DNA of 33,314 bases from CAZHOS01 sp964534605 (GCA_964534605.1 CAZHOS010000009.1:1-33314), one strand, 5' to 3'; positions 15,463 through 24,267 are shown, counted from the stretch's first letter. Program-made: numbers and translations. Notes: generated from the sequence alone by a model not told the origin.

Positions 15463-16749
15463 ATGAAACAACCAGAAAAAATCGCAATCATTGGACTTGG
15501 ATACGTTGGCCTACCCCTTGCGCTACTAGCAGCCGAGAAGGGTTACGAAGTCATTGGAGTCGATCGAGAAAAAACAAAAGTTGAGCTGATCAACAAGGGC
15601 GTGTCACCCATAAAAGATGAGCACCTCGATGAGGCTTTTTCCAGAAACTCCATCCACGCCTCCACCAACCCGGGTGAGATAAACGACTGCGATGTCGTTC
15701 TTGTTTGTGTACCCACCCCAGTAAAAAATGGTATCGAGCCTGATCTTAGTCCGCTACTGGGGGCCGTTGAAGAAGTGGCTGCGCATATGAAAAAAGATGC
15801 CCTACTCATTATAGAGTCGACGATCAATCCTGGAGTGTGTGACGAGCTGATTATACCGAAGCTGTCTGGCCTAGGGCTTGAGGCCGAAAAAGACTACCAT
15901 ATCGCACACTGCCCCGAGCGAATCAATCCTGGTGATTTAAAGTGGAGCGTACGGAACATAAATAGAGTTGTCGGTTCTAACTCAAACGAGGGGTTAAGCA
16001 GGGCTGTCTCTTTTTACAAGAACATCCTTGAGGCTGAGATAAAACCAATGGCAAATATCAAAGAGGCTGAAGCGGTCAAGGTTGTTGAAAACTCATTCAG
16101 AGATGTGAATATTGCTTTCGTGAACGAACTCGCAATGTCTTTTCAAAGAATGGACATCAATATAGAGAACGTCATTGACGGTGCAGCCACAAAACCCTTC
16201 GCCTTCATGCCGCATAGACCTGGTGTGGGAGTTGGAGGGCACTGCATACCTGTTGACCCTTATTACTTGATTGAATATGCTCGTAGCTATGGGTTCGAGC
16301 ACGACTTCCTGCGCTTAGCGCGCCGAATAAACTCAGGTATGCCCGAGTACACTGTCGAGAGACTCCAAGCTGGACTCAACCAAGCTGAGCTTCCGGTAAA
16401 AGGAACAAAGATTGCCTTACTCGGCCTATCGTACAAAGCAAATGTAGATGACGACCGCGAAAGTCCTTCATACGAGGTTCAAGAGCTACTGCATAAGTTA
16501 GGTGCAAATGTAGTCACTTACGATCCATACATACTTCATAATTCCAGCTCCAGTAGCCTTAATGAAGCCCTTGATGGGGCCCAGGCTGTCATCCTGGCCA
16601 CTGCTCATGATGAGTTCATATCCATCCCTCCAAAGAAACTCAGCAAGAATGGTGTTAAGGTATTTATAGACGGACGTAACAGCGTAAGGGACCTCAAAGA
16701 AGATATGCGCTCCGCCAACATAGTCTATAGCGGAATAGGTATTAACTAG
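15463..16749 (+). CDS. wecC: UDP-sugar 6-dehydrogenase (UDP-ManNAc/GlcNAc dehydrogenase type)
   Basis: The 428-residue protein has the NAD-binding motif GLGYVGLPLA at residues 11-20, the CVPTPV segment (about 84-89), the central-domain motif near VKVVENSFRDVNIAFVNE (about 206-223), and the catalytic region GGHCIPVDPYYL with Cys261. A C-terminal UDP-binding domain follows (LLGLSYKANVDDDRESPS). The family oxidises C6 of a UDP-hexose or UDP-HexNAc to the uronic acid, using two NAD+. The length and motif spelling fit the WecC/WbpA branch better than UDP-glucose dehydrogenase, but the substrate is inferred. It supplies an acidic sugar for the glycan. A TATAAT box lies at 15435-15440 and AAAG/GTGAG precedes the ATG. 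Confidence 0.88.
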   Translation: MKQPEKIAIIGLGYVGLPLALLAAEKGYEVIGVDREKTKVELINKGVSPIKDEHLDEAFSRNSIHASTNPGEINDCDVVLVCVPTPVKNGIEPDLSPLLGAVEEVAAHMKKDALLIIESTINPGVCDELIIPKLSGLGLEAEKDYHIAHCPERINPGDLKWSVRNINRVVGSNSNEGLSRAVSFYKNILEAEIKPMANIKEAEAVKVVENSFRDVNIAFVNELAMSFQRMDINIENVIDGAATKPFAFMPHRPGVGVGGHCIPVDPYYLIEYARSYGFEHDFLRLARRINSGMPEYTVERLQAGLNQAELPVKGTKIALLGLSYKANVDDDRESPSYEVQELLHKLGANVVTYDPYILHNSSSSSLNEALDGAQAVILATAHDEFISIPPKKLSKNGVKVFIDGRNSVRDLKEDMRSANIVYSGIGIN

Positions 16750-17393
16750 TGCCGAATAATAAACCGGCAGAGGTTTTAAGCTCGCAGTTCAAAGGAAGTA
16801 CTCAGTATTGGGAGGAGCGATATAAATCAGGCAGAAATTCAGGCGCCGGATCTTACGGCAGACTCGCAGACTATAAAGCTACTTTCCTCAACTCACTCGT
16901 CAAAGAGCTTGACATTAAAAGCTTGGCCGAACTAGGAGTTGGTGATGGTAACCAGCTGTCCTTGTCGGACTACCCAAAATATACTGGCTACGATGTTACT
17001 CAGTCATCTATTTCTGCATGTCGTCAGACATTTAAGGATGATAGGAGTAAGGAGTTTGTAAAAATAGACCCTCTTCAAAACCTCAAGTCTGCTCGCAAGG
17101 TTGACGCAACATTATCGCTAGATGTTATCTATCACCTCATAGAAGACGAAGTGTTTGAGGCCCATATATACAACTTGTTTAAGTTGTCTGAGAAGTATGT
17201 GGTTATCTACTCGAGTAACTATAATGAGCGCAGCGAGGCTAAGCATGTACGCCACAGAAAGTTTACAGACTTTGTCGGTACATCAATTAAGGGCTGGGAG
17301 CTTATGACGAGTGAAGAAAACCCGTTTGGTTTTGACCAGGAGAACCCCGACAATACAAGTCACGCTAATTTCTACGTATACAAAAAATTATAA
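16749..17393 (+). CDS. SAM-dependent methyltransferase (class I)
   Basis: The 214-residue protein has a glycine-rich SAM motif (LAELGVGDGNQLSLSD, about 57-72), an acidic strand end (YTGYDVTQSSI, about 76-86) and a motif-IV-like VDATLSLDVIYHL. It begins with GTG sharing its first base with the last base of the preceding TAG (TAGTG), so it is coupled to the dehydrogenase gene; no ATG lies near. The N-terminal STQYWEERYKSG is common in sugar or small-molecule methyltransferases. It probably methylates the glycan or its nucleotide-sugar precursor. Its 3' end overlaps the convergent sulfotransferase gene by 6 bases. Confidence 0.8.
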   Translation: MPNNKPAEVLSSQFKGSTQYWEERYKSGRNSGAGSYGRLADYKATFLNSLVKELDIKSLAELGVGDGNQLSLSDYPKYTGYDVTQSSISACRQTFKDDRSKEFVKIDPLQNLKSARKVDATLSLDVIYHLIEDEVFEAHIYNLFKLSEKYVVIYSSNYNERSEAKHVRHRKFTDFVGTSIKGWELMTSEENPFGFDQENPDNTSHANFYVYKKL

Positions 17394-18005
17394 TTTCTGT
17401 TTTTTTAAGTCAGCCTCAGCCTTCTCCCTCAAGGAAGCGCTAGACTTTACATTAGCCTTAGGGAATGCTTGGGATGGAATGTCTTTGCCAAGAAAACGGC
17501 ATAACTCAGTCCAGCCATCACTGCCACTAATGAAGTCTACTATTAACAGGTCCTTTTCTCGGCCAGAGAAGTAATTGCTCACATCCAAGAGATGATCCTT
17601 GTATGCTTTTGTGTGTTTAGCCTTATTATACTGTGGGCTACCAAGTGTCTTTAATCTGAGTTCATACGCTCGAGTGCCCTCTTTTGGTGTTGGTAGCTTT
17701 GATTGATGCTCTTTTAGGGATCGAAGCCAAGAACTCTCGTCTCGAAGAGTCAATATAAACCTTGCACCAGGGTAATTTATATCCAGCTCTTTATAATGCA
17801 AAGCTACCGGACTATCCGACATAGCGTCATAGTTTCTTGCCTGCTCGATTGGATTATCAGGGTAGTGTAGTGCGGAATAACCTAGAATATCTAAAGCTTG
17901 TGTCAGACTGGTTGTCCCTGTTTTTGGAAGGCCGATACAAAAAATCTTGGTTTCTTTTTTTTTGAATTTAAATAAACTGCGCATACTGCGAATAAAACCT
18001 GCCAT
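17388..18005 (-). CDS. Sulfotransferase family protein (Sulfotransfer_4-like)
   Basis: The 205-residue protein starts with a basic stretch, then KIFCIGLPKTGTTSLTQAL (about residues 19-37), the 5'-phosphosulfate-binding P-loop of PAPS-dependent sulfotransferases. A second signature, ARFILTLRDESSWLRSL (about 80-96), matches the 3'-phosphate-binding RDP..W..S motif. It is related in fold but clearly distinct from the sulfotransferase encoded just upstream. The family transfers sulfate from PAPS to a hydroxyl or amine; a glycan acceptor is inferred from location. The gene is third in a minus-strand unit behind a GT2 gene and another sulfotransferase. Confidence 0.82.
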   Translation of the reverse strand: MAGFIRSMRSLFKFKKKETKIFCIGLPKTGTTSLTQALDILGYSALHYPDNPIEQARNYDAMSDSPVALHYKELDINYPGARFILTLRDESSWLRSLKEHQSKLPTPKEGTRAYELRLKTLGSPQYNKAKHTKAYKDHLLDVSNYFSGREKDLLIVDFISGSDGWTELCRFLGKDIPSQAFPKANVKSSASLREKAEADLKKQKL

Positions 18006-18045
18006 ATCGCTAATCTTTTTTGTACAGGATGATCATACAGGTAGT

Positions 18046-18762
18046 CTAATCGCTCTTGAACTCTTCGTAAAGCCGTATGTCTAAATCGTGGATGTCTTGT
18101 GCAAGAGATACCTCTGCAGCACTCAGGCTTGATGTGGGTGGTCGCACAGACCTATTTGACATGCCAATATCTGGGATGGTGCTCCAACCTAGTTTTTTAG
18201 CTATATCTAGAAGAGCTTCATCCATATTTTCTAGTAGGTATATGTTTTCTATCTCTCTCGCCATGGTTCGGGCTGCCGCTGACACCTGTTCAGCCCTCAA
18301 ACCTTTTAGTTGCGTAAGGTTTTTCTTTGCAGGTTTAGTCCTAGGGTCGACACCTGCCAGATATCTTGTCTGCATACTGTCAAAGCCATGACAGGACTGC
18401 CACTTCAAAAAATCAGAGAACGACCTCAACTTGGATACCTCTTCATGATGCCTGTTGTGTTCTGTTTGCTGGATGTAATGGTAGCTTGAGAGGGCAAGAT
18501 CTATCGGCTCTCTCAGAAAGGCAATGTAGAACGCAGGCTCCTTCACATCATCTAACAACTTATCGCTTCTATGGCCTGTTACAACCCTATAACTGTCTCG
18601 CTTTTCTTTCCCGAAGCTCTTGAACCTAGCGATATCTTCTTCGTGACGCTGCCCGCTTATTGAGTATATATTTTCCAATCCATACACCTGCGCAAGAAGC
18701 TTCGTAAAGCTCGTTCCGGCTGTCTTTGGTATATGAAAGAATATGACTGTTCCTTTAAACAT
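18046..18762 (-). CDS. Sulfotransferase (Sulfotransfer_2, carbohydrate type)
   Basis: The 238-residue protein opens MFKGTVIFFHIPKTAGTSFT, where FFHIPKTAGTS is the PAPS P-loop of carbohydrate sulfotransferases of the heparan 2-O/chondroitin type. AFLREPIDLALSSYHYI (about 79-95) is the 3'-phosphate-binding motif. The start at 18762 overlaps the end of the upstream GT2 gene by 8 bases; an earlier ATG at 18816 would put an unrelated 18-residue extension before the P-loop. Location beside glycosyltransferases indicates sulfation of a surface sugar. Confidence 0.85.
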   Translation of the reverse strand: MFKGTVIFFHIPKTAGTSFTKLLAQVYGLENIYSISGQRHEEDIARFKSFGKEKRDSYRVVTGHRSDKLLDDVKEPAFYIAFLREPIDLALSSYHYIQQTEHNRHHEEVSKLRSFSDFLKWQSCHGFDSMQTRYLAGVDPRTKPAKKNLTQLKGLRAEQVSAAARTMAREIENIYLLENMDEALLDIAKKLGWSTIPDIGMSNRSVRPPTSSLSAAEVSLAQDIHDLDIRLYEEFKSD

Positions 18763-19939
18763 CGCTAAATGCACCTTTCTTCTGTAGGTACCTATAAAAG
18801 TACGTTTTAGTGTCAATAAGACCGCCCGTCTGGTTCTTGCCGTCTTCCTCCATCTTTATGTCGGCATCAATAGAATAGGGCTCCCAGCCCAACCTATAGA
18901 CAGCCACATAGGACAACCATAGATCTTCGACAAACCAGTACCTCCTTGGGCACTTGTACAGGAAAGGTTCCTTAAAGATATTAGAATCAACCGTCATGCC
19001 GCCTGTACCTAAATAGTCAGGAAGCTCAGTCCTATCCACTCTTTTTTTATGCCAGTAGTTATATTTATCTGTGAACTTAAATGACCAAAAAGAGCCTATG
19101 CTATTACTTCTGTAGTTGGCGATCAACTGAGCAATTGAGGTCTTTTTCAATTCTTGATCGTCGTCTATGAATGTAACTGGGCCATGGTCTTCTAGATCGA
19201 GTAGGCGAGCTGCATAAAACCTGCCGAAACCACCTATGTTTTTACTAGACGTATGCACTTTTACTGGTACTTGTGCATTTTTTGACACCTTAATTAGCTG
19301 GTTGGGCTGGCCAGAATTGTCCCAAATAACGAGCCGACACGGCACTGATTGAGCACCTATTGTTTCAATAAGAGACAAGACATTATCGGTCCGTCTCCAG
19401 TTAGCGATAATAACTGTATGCCTCTTGGAGGACCCGCTCCATAATGGATTCAAATAAGTGTCATTACTCGGTATGCCAATGAAGAAGGGTTTTTTTATTC
19501 TTTTTTCCGTCGAAGATATGCTTATCTTCACTGCTATTCTAGACCCGCTAATCTGTGTGTGTCCTAGGTATAGACTGAAGTTAACTATCCTCTTGCCACT
19601 TAAAGCGAACTTTTTTACCCTTAGGCAGGCTCTTAACTCAATAGTTTGACCTGGTTTTGCTTTATGTTTATCACTAGAGTCCATAACATCAAAAAAACCT
19701 GTATCGGTTCTGCCGTCTTTCGTAAAAGTGATGTCAATATCTTCGAGGTTGCGACCATCTAACGGTCTTAGGCTTATGGGCTCTGAACCCTGAGATATAA
19801 GCTTCTTTTTCTTACTATCAATCCAGCCTTTTGAGCCAATATTCTTTATGAAAAAGCGAAGTTCGACCTGTCCGAGTCGGTCAAGACGCACATCAGCCGT
19901 GTGACTTTCTACCAAATATTTATACCCAAGTTGCTTCAT
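18755..19939 (-). CDS. Glycosyltransferase family 2 with N-terminal beta-sandwich domain
   Basis: The 394-residue protein has a beta-rich N-terminal domain of about 145 residues (VESHTADVRLDRLGQVELRF, FALSGKRIVNFSLYLG) and a GT-A domain from about residue 170: VIIANWRRTDNVLSLIETI, LVIWDNSGQ, SKNIGGFGRFYAARLL and the metal site VTFIDDDQE. Family-2 enzymes use the DD(D) acidic cluster to bind nucleotide sugar. The conserved RRYWFVEDLWLSYV segment near the C-terminus is likely in the acceptor site. The N-terminal domain may bind glycan. It is the first gene of a three-gene minus-strand unit with two sulfotransferases, and starts 41 bases from the divergent exporter permease. Confidence 0.85.
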   Translation of the reverse strand: MKQLGYKYLVESHTADVRLDRLGQVELRFFIKNIGSKGWIDSKKKKLISQGSEPISLRPLDGRNLEDIDITFTKDGRTDTGFFDVMDSSDKHKAKPGQTIELRACLRVKKFALSGKRIVNFSLYLGHTQISGSRIAVKISISSTEKRIKKPFFIGIPSNDTYLNPLWSGSSKRHTVIIANWRRTDNVLSLIETIGAQSVPCRLVIWDNSGQPNQLIKVSKNAQVPVKVHTSSKNIGGFGRFYAARLLDLEDHGPVTFIDDDQELKKTSIAQLIANYRSNSIGSFWSFKFTDKYNYWHKKRVDRTELPDYLGTGGMTVDSNIFKEPFLYKCPRRYWFVEDLWLSYVAVYRLGWEPYSIDADIKMEEDGKNQTGGLIDTKTYFYRYLQKKGAFSDV

Positions 19940-19960
19940 ATGTTTTCTGGTGCTTTATCC

Positions 19961-19974
19961 TTTAGGCTATAATA
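19961..19974 (+). promoter_or_regulatory. TATAAT box, leaderless start of the exporter operon; same 14-mer as at 8522
   Basis: TTTAGGCTATAATA carries TATAAT at 19968-19973, seven bases before the ATG at 19981, so the mRNA would start at or next to the A of the start codon. The 14-mer also precedes the initiating sugar-transferase gene, hinting at shared control. Confidence 0.6.
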
Positions 19975-19980
19975 TAACAA

Positions 19981-20811
19981 ATGGACCCTTCAAAAACAGT
20001 AATCAGTCCCAAACAAACCGTTGCCTTTGAGTTAAAAGAGTTTATTCAGAGAAAAGAACTACTTTATTTTTTCACATGGCGTAACTTCAAGATCAGATAT
20101 AAGCAGACGCTAATTGGTGCAGGCTGGGCAGTTTTTCGTCCTTTCATACTAATGGTCGTTTTTACGCTTGCTTTCAACCGTGTAGCTTCAGTTGAATCCG
20201 GGTCAAGCGATATACCCTACCCTTTATTTGCGTATGCCGGTCTTATGTATTGGTCGTACTTCTCCCAGACTGTCAATCAGGTTGGCGACAGCCTTGTTTC
20301 TTACCAAGGAGTTATACAGAAAATATATTTCCCAAGGCTTATGATACCAGTATCCACAGCCTTAACTGGTATAATCGATTTTTTCTTTGCGATACTTGTA
20401 TATTTTGGTCTGAGCATCTTTTACGGTGTCAGTCCTGGCTTGCTTGGGGTCGTACTACTCATCCCTATGCTTCTACTTAGCCTTATAGCGGTTCTTGGTA
20501 TTGGTATTTTTACGGCATCGCTTAATGTTAAATACCGTGATGTTAGGCAGGCCTTACCATTCTTCATTCAGGCTCTCCTTTTTTTAACGCCTGTTGTCTA
20601 CCCGGTCGAGCTAGTCCCTAGTAATATCCAGTGGATACTATTCTTAAATCCGATGACGGGTGTCGTAGATACTATTCAAGCGAGCCTACTTGATATACGA
20701 GATGTACAGTGGTCTATGCTAGCTATATCTGTGGCAAGTAGTTTGATTATTCTCATCATAGGACTTGCTTACTTCAAGGCTAAAGAGCGTGAAATTGCGG
20801 ATATTATCTAA
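19981..20811 (+). CDS. wzm: ABC-2 type polysaccharide exporter permease (Wzm/TagG-like)
   Basis: The 276-residue protein has six hydrophobic segments and the family's N-terminal amphipathic stretch: LLYFFTWRNFKIRYKQTLIGAGWAVFRP is the characteristic coupling and gate region (given here to locate it at about residues 28-55; key residues WRNFKIRYKQT and GAGW). IQKIYFPRLMIPVS (about 110-123) is another Wzm marker. Together with the ATPase encoded next, it moves a lipid-linked polysaccharide across the cytoplasmic membrane. Its TAA shares one base with the ATG of the ATPase gene. Confidence 0.9.
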   Translation: MDPSKTVISPKQTVAFELKEFIQRKELLYFFTWRNFKIRYKQTLIGAGWAVFRPFILMVVFTLAFNRVASVESGSSDIPYPLFAYAGLMYWSYFSQTVNQVGDSLVSYQGVIQKIYFPRLMIPVSTALTGIIDFFFAILVYFGLSIFYGVSPGLLGVVLLIPMLLLSLIAVLGIGIFTASLNVKYRDVRQALPFFIQALLFLTPVVYPVELVPSNIQWILFLNPMTGVVDTIQASLLDIRDVQWSMLAISVASSLIILIIGLAYFKAKEREIADII

Positions 20812-22097
20812 TGAGCAAGCAAGACATAATATTAGTTGAAGGTCTTAGCAAAAGCTATAGGATAAGTCATCAGTTAGAAAAGGATACTCACCCAACAATC
20901 AAAGACAGTATCGTGCGGGCAGCTAGAAAGCCCCTGCAAATTCTAGGTGCTGCTGGGGGTACCTCTAAAGAGACTTTTTTTGCTCTCGACGACGTTAGCT
21001 TTTCTGTAAAAAAAGGTGAGGTTGTCGGTATTATGGGTCGCAACGGGTCTGGTAAGTCAACTCTTTTTAAGCTTCTGTCACGTATAGCTCAACCCTCTGG
21101 AGGCCGAGCCGAGCTTCGCGGTAGAACAGCAAGCTTGCTTGAGGTTGGTACTGGATTTCATCCTGAGCTCACTGGAAGGGAGAATATCTACTTCAACGGC
21201 TCAATACTAGGAATGTCAAAAAAAGAAATCGACAATAAGTTTGACGATATAGTTTCTTTCTCTGAAGTAGAAAAATTCCTTGATACACCAATAAAATTCT
21301 ACTCTTCTGGTATGAAGGTTAGATTGGCTTTCTCTGTAGCTGCACATCTAGATCCAGAGATTCTGATAATTGACGAGGTTCTTGCAGTTGGTGACGTTAA
21401 GTTCAAGCAGAAAAGCCTAAAGCGCATGAAAGAGATAGCCAAAAGCGGAACAACGGTGCTATTCGTAAGCCACATCATCAGCCAGATAGAAAAAATATGT
21501 ACACGAGGAATAGTCTTAGAGAAAGGATCCCTTGTGTTTGACGGCAAGCTAGATGATGCGATCGACAAGTACATAGAGCTCAACGTACTAGACGAAGAAG
21601 GCGAAGATCTAGCAAGGCAAAATAACGAAGGCTTCAGGGAAAGTATAAACCAAAAAGAAATAGAGGTATCCCTCAAATCACACATAACCCAAGGTGTTAA
21701 GAAGCCTCCTCATGGTCAATTTACTATAAATATAGTAAACAAATCAGATGACCCCTTAGACTCTCTATGGGTTGGGGCAATGATAGTAGACAGTAAGAAT
21801 AGAAATCTTATCAACCTAACTAATGCAGATATGGATTATGAACTAAGTGCTGTGAAACCACATGGTTCCAGCACTATAGATATCAAGTGCCCTCAGCTAA
21901 GGCTCGCGCCCGGCAAATATAGTGTTACTTTAGGCATTAGACGAGAAACAGACGGTAAGATGCTCTACCGTGTTGATAATGTAGATAGCTTTGAGATTAA
22001 AGGCTACGAATCAAACGGCAGAAAGCTAAAGCTAAAGGGTAAAGATTATATGCCCCCACTCGTTATAGACTATAACTATGAAGATACTTCTCACTAG
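20811..22097 (+). CDS. wzt: ABC polysaccharide exporter ATPase with C-terminal cargo domain (Wzt-like)
   Basis: The 428-residue protein has Walker A GRNGSGKS (76-83), signature YSSGMKVRLAF (164-174), Walker B ILIIDEV (184-190) and the H-loop VSH (219-221). After about residue 255, a beta-rich domain of some 170 residues (FTINIVNKSDDPLDSLWVGA, RLAPGKYSVTLGIRRETDG) matches the Wzt carbohydrate-binding C-terminal domain. In known systems that domain recognises the modified non-reducing end of the finished glycan, which fits the methyltransferase and sulfotransferases nearby. The next glycosyltransferase gene starts 20 bases inside its 3' end. Confidence 0.92.
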   Translation: MSKQDIILVEGLSKSYRISHQLEKDTHPTIKDSIVRAARKPLQILGAAGGTSKETFFALDDVSFSVKKGEVVGIMGRNGSGKSTLFKLLSRIAQPSGGRAELRGRTASLLEVGTGFHPELTGRENIYFNGSILGMSKKEIDNKFDDIVSFSEVEKFLDTPIKFYSSGMKVRLAFSVAAHLDPEILIIDEVLAVGDVKFKQKSLKRMKEIAKSGTTVLFVSHIISQIEKICTRGIVLEKGSLVFDGKLDDAIDKYIELNVLDEEGEDLARQNNEGFRESINQKEIEVSLKSHITQGVKKPPHGQFTINIVNKSDDPLDSLWVGAMIVDSKNRNLINLTNADMDYELSAVKPHGSSTIDIKCPQLRLAPGKYSVTLGIRRETDGKMLYRVDNVDSFEIKGYESNGRKLKLKGKDYMPPLVIDYNYEDTSH

Positions 22098-24267
22098 ATT
22101 CTCTTGGCAGCCTAAGAATATCGGAGGTGCCGAAATATCTGCCGACCAACATGCGATAGAGCTGTCAAAGCTCGGCCACCAGGTTAAGCTAGTCACCAAC
22201 TATCCGAGTGCTCGGGAGTATAAAGACAGGCAATATATACCTCTGCCTGGCCACAGACATCTACAGAATGTCTTATCTTTTTTAATCCTACCTTTAGTGG
22301 CAACTATATACAGACCAGACATCATAAATGCTCACTCAAGGTCAGATCAAGTCTCATTGAGTCTTACGAAATGGCTCCATAAATCTCCTGTAGTCTGGAA
22401 AGATGCCGGAGACCTACGCCATCAGATAAAGAGGCGCTCCACCCTTTTAGCTAAAGTTAATCAACGCATTCTTGTGCGAGGTATAGAGCGTGCTCAGGCA
22501 ATCTACACGCTAAATAATCAAGACAAAACCTACCTCCAAAAAAAGCTTTCTAAGCTATACGGCCTGAATATAAAGAACAAAATATCCGTTATCCCTAGTG
22601 ATATTTGTTTTTCAGACTACAACCTTACCGCAAAAAGATTAGATAAACCTAGAGGAAAGCTGGTAATTGGTTTTGTTGGTAGACTTGAGGGCACCCACAA
22701 GGGTCTTGATAATCTACTATTATCTCTAGAAGGAGTGGATGAAAGCCTCTACGAATTGTGGGTCGTTGGTGGAGGACATAAAGAGTCTTTGATGAAAAAG
22801 ATTGCTGCAAACAACGCCGCCGTTAGGTTCTTTGGCCCTCAGCAGAATGTGTCTAGATTCTACAGAAGCTTCGATATCTTTGTAGCACCGTCAACTTTCG
22901 AAGGTTGGGGCAAGGTTATTAAAGAGGCGATGTACTTTGGTCTGCCAGTTATCGGTACAAACACAGGCGGTATTGCCGACCAGATCACTCACCTAGACAA
23001 CGGCTACCTCATTGATGATAATTCACCAAAAAATATAGCAGAAGCTATCAACAAAATGCTCAGTGACTCGCCCCTCCGTAAGAGTATTAGTAATTCTGCC
23101 AGGGTACATACATCTAGGTTGGGTGATTTCAAGAACCTTGCCCATGGACGGATCGAGCCACTCCTTAAAAACTCCTGGCTTGCATCAAAGAAGGTGTTAG
23201 TTTTTTATCCAAAAGATGATCAGGGTATAAAGACGGGTGTAGCCTACTACACACAGCAGCTTGTTGATCAGTTGAAAGAGTCAGGAGTGGGGGTGACTAT
23301 GTCTGCAGGATTGCAGAATAACAAGCTCCTCAATAAAACTATCCTGAAGTTAACTAGCATCGGTCTACCTATTCATAGACGAATGATATCAGGAAAATAC
23401 GATGTGGTAATATACCCGAACTTCTATCATCATATAGACAGTGCAAAATCTGCAGTTGTCGTGCATGATCTAGGATACCTACATTCAGCGGAAAATCTTC
23501 CCTCAACACGTCCAAAAGCTATAGAGTATATATGGCCAACCAACAGCACATTTCTAAAAAGATCTGTAGCAAAAAGTGTAGGTAGGGCAAATGTGATTAT
23601 CGCTGTTTCAAAAGCTGCAAAAAAAGAAATAGAAGATCACTATCGTATAGATAAGGATAGAGTAATCGTCACCCCTATCCCGCCCCCAAGCATATATAAA
23701 CCTCCAGTAAAGACTATTAATGATAGGTTTATATACTTCCAGGCAACCATAGAGCCTCGCAAGAACCATCTAAACCTACTTGAGGCCTATGCGCAGCTAC
23801 CTAAAGACCTGCAAGCAGCATATAGGCTGGTCTTGGGTGGTGGAGATGGCTGGAAGAGCCAAGATGTCTACGATAAGGCTACAGAGCTTCAGAAGAAAGG
23901 CCTCCAGATTGAACTACTTGGATATATCGATCAAAAAAGGCTAGTCAGGCTATATCAGTCTGCAAGCATATATGTTCAGCCGTCACATTATGAGGGCTTT
24001 GGTATGCCGCTACTTGAAGCTATGGCCTGTGATACAGTTGTTTTAGCAAGCGACATAGCTGTTTTTCGGGAGGTTGCCGGTGACGCCGCTACATACTTCG
24101 ACAAAGATAGTCCAGAAGATATAGCTAAAAAGATTGAAGTTACATTAAATCTTTCTCACAAAAAGAAAGAAGCGCTTATCAAAAAAGGGCGAGAGCGAGT
24201 CAAATTTTACCGGAATGATTCGACGGGGGTTCAAGAGCTCCTCCATAGATTAATCCAAGATATATAA
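22078..24267 (+). CDS. Double glycosyltransferase: two GT4 domains fused
   Basis: The 729-residue protein contains two complete GT-B enzymes. Domain 1 (about 1-365): MKILLTRFSWQPKNIGGAEI, donor half from VIGFVGRLEGTHKGLDNLL, EX7E region STFEGWGKVIKEAMYFG (about 269-285). Domain 2 (about 375-729): KVLVFYPKDDQGIKTGVAYY, YFQATIEPRKNHLNLLEAY, and SHYEGFGMPLLEAMACD (about 635-651). Fused GT4 pairs in O-antigen loci (WbdA-like) make alternating or repeated linkages, so this is probably the chain-extending enzyme for a repeating polymer exported by the adjacent ABC system; that is inferred. The start overlaps wzt by 20 bases. The 3' end overlaps the convergent ligase-like gene by 68 bases. Confidence 0.88.
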   Translation: MKILLTRFSWQPKNIGGAEISADQHAIELSKLGHQVKLVTNYPSAREYKDRQYIPLPGHRHLQNVLSFLILPLVATIYRPDIINAHSRSDQVSLSLTKWLHKSPVVWKDAGDLRHQIKRRSTLLAKVNQRILVRGIERAQAIYTLNNQDKTYLQKKLSKLYGLNIKNKISVIPSDICFSDYNLTAKRLDKPRGKLVIGFVGRLEGTHKGLDNLLLSLEGVDESLYELWVVGGGHKESLMKKIAANNAAVRFFGPQQNVSRFYRSFDIFVAPSTFEGWGKVIKEAMYFGLPVIGTNTGGIADQITHLDNGYLIDDNSPKNIAEAINKMLSDSPLRKSISNSARVHTSRLGDFKNLAHGRIEPLLKNSWLASKKVLVFYPKDDQGIKTGVAYYTQQLVDQLKESGVGVTMSAGLQNNKLLNKTILKLTSIGLPIHRRMISGKYDVVIYPNFYHHIDSAKSAVVVHDLGYLHSAENLPSTRPKAIEYIWPTNSTFLKRSVAKSVGRANVIIAVSKAAKKEIEDHYRIDKDRVIVTPIPPPSIYKPPVKTINDRFIYFQATIEPRKNHLNLLEAYAQLPKDLQAAYRLVLGGGDGWKSQDVYDKATELQKKGLQIELLGYIDQKRLVRLYQSASIYVQPSHYEGFGMPLLEAMACDTVVLASDIAVFREVAGDAATYFDKDSPEDIAKKIEVTLNLSHKKKEALIKKGRERVKFYRNDSTGVQELLHRLIQDI

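Noticed and set aside
18046..18816. Longer start at 18816 for the sulfotransferase
   Set aside because: Family P-loop lies right after Met at 18762, which gives a normal 8-base overlap with the preceding gene.
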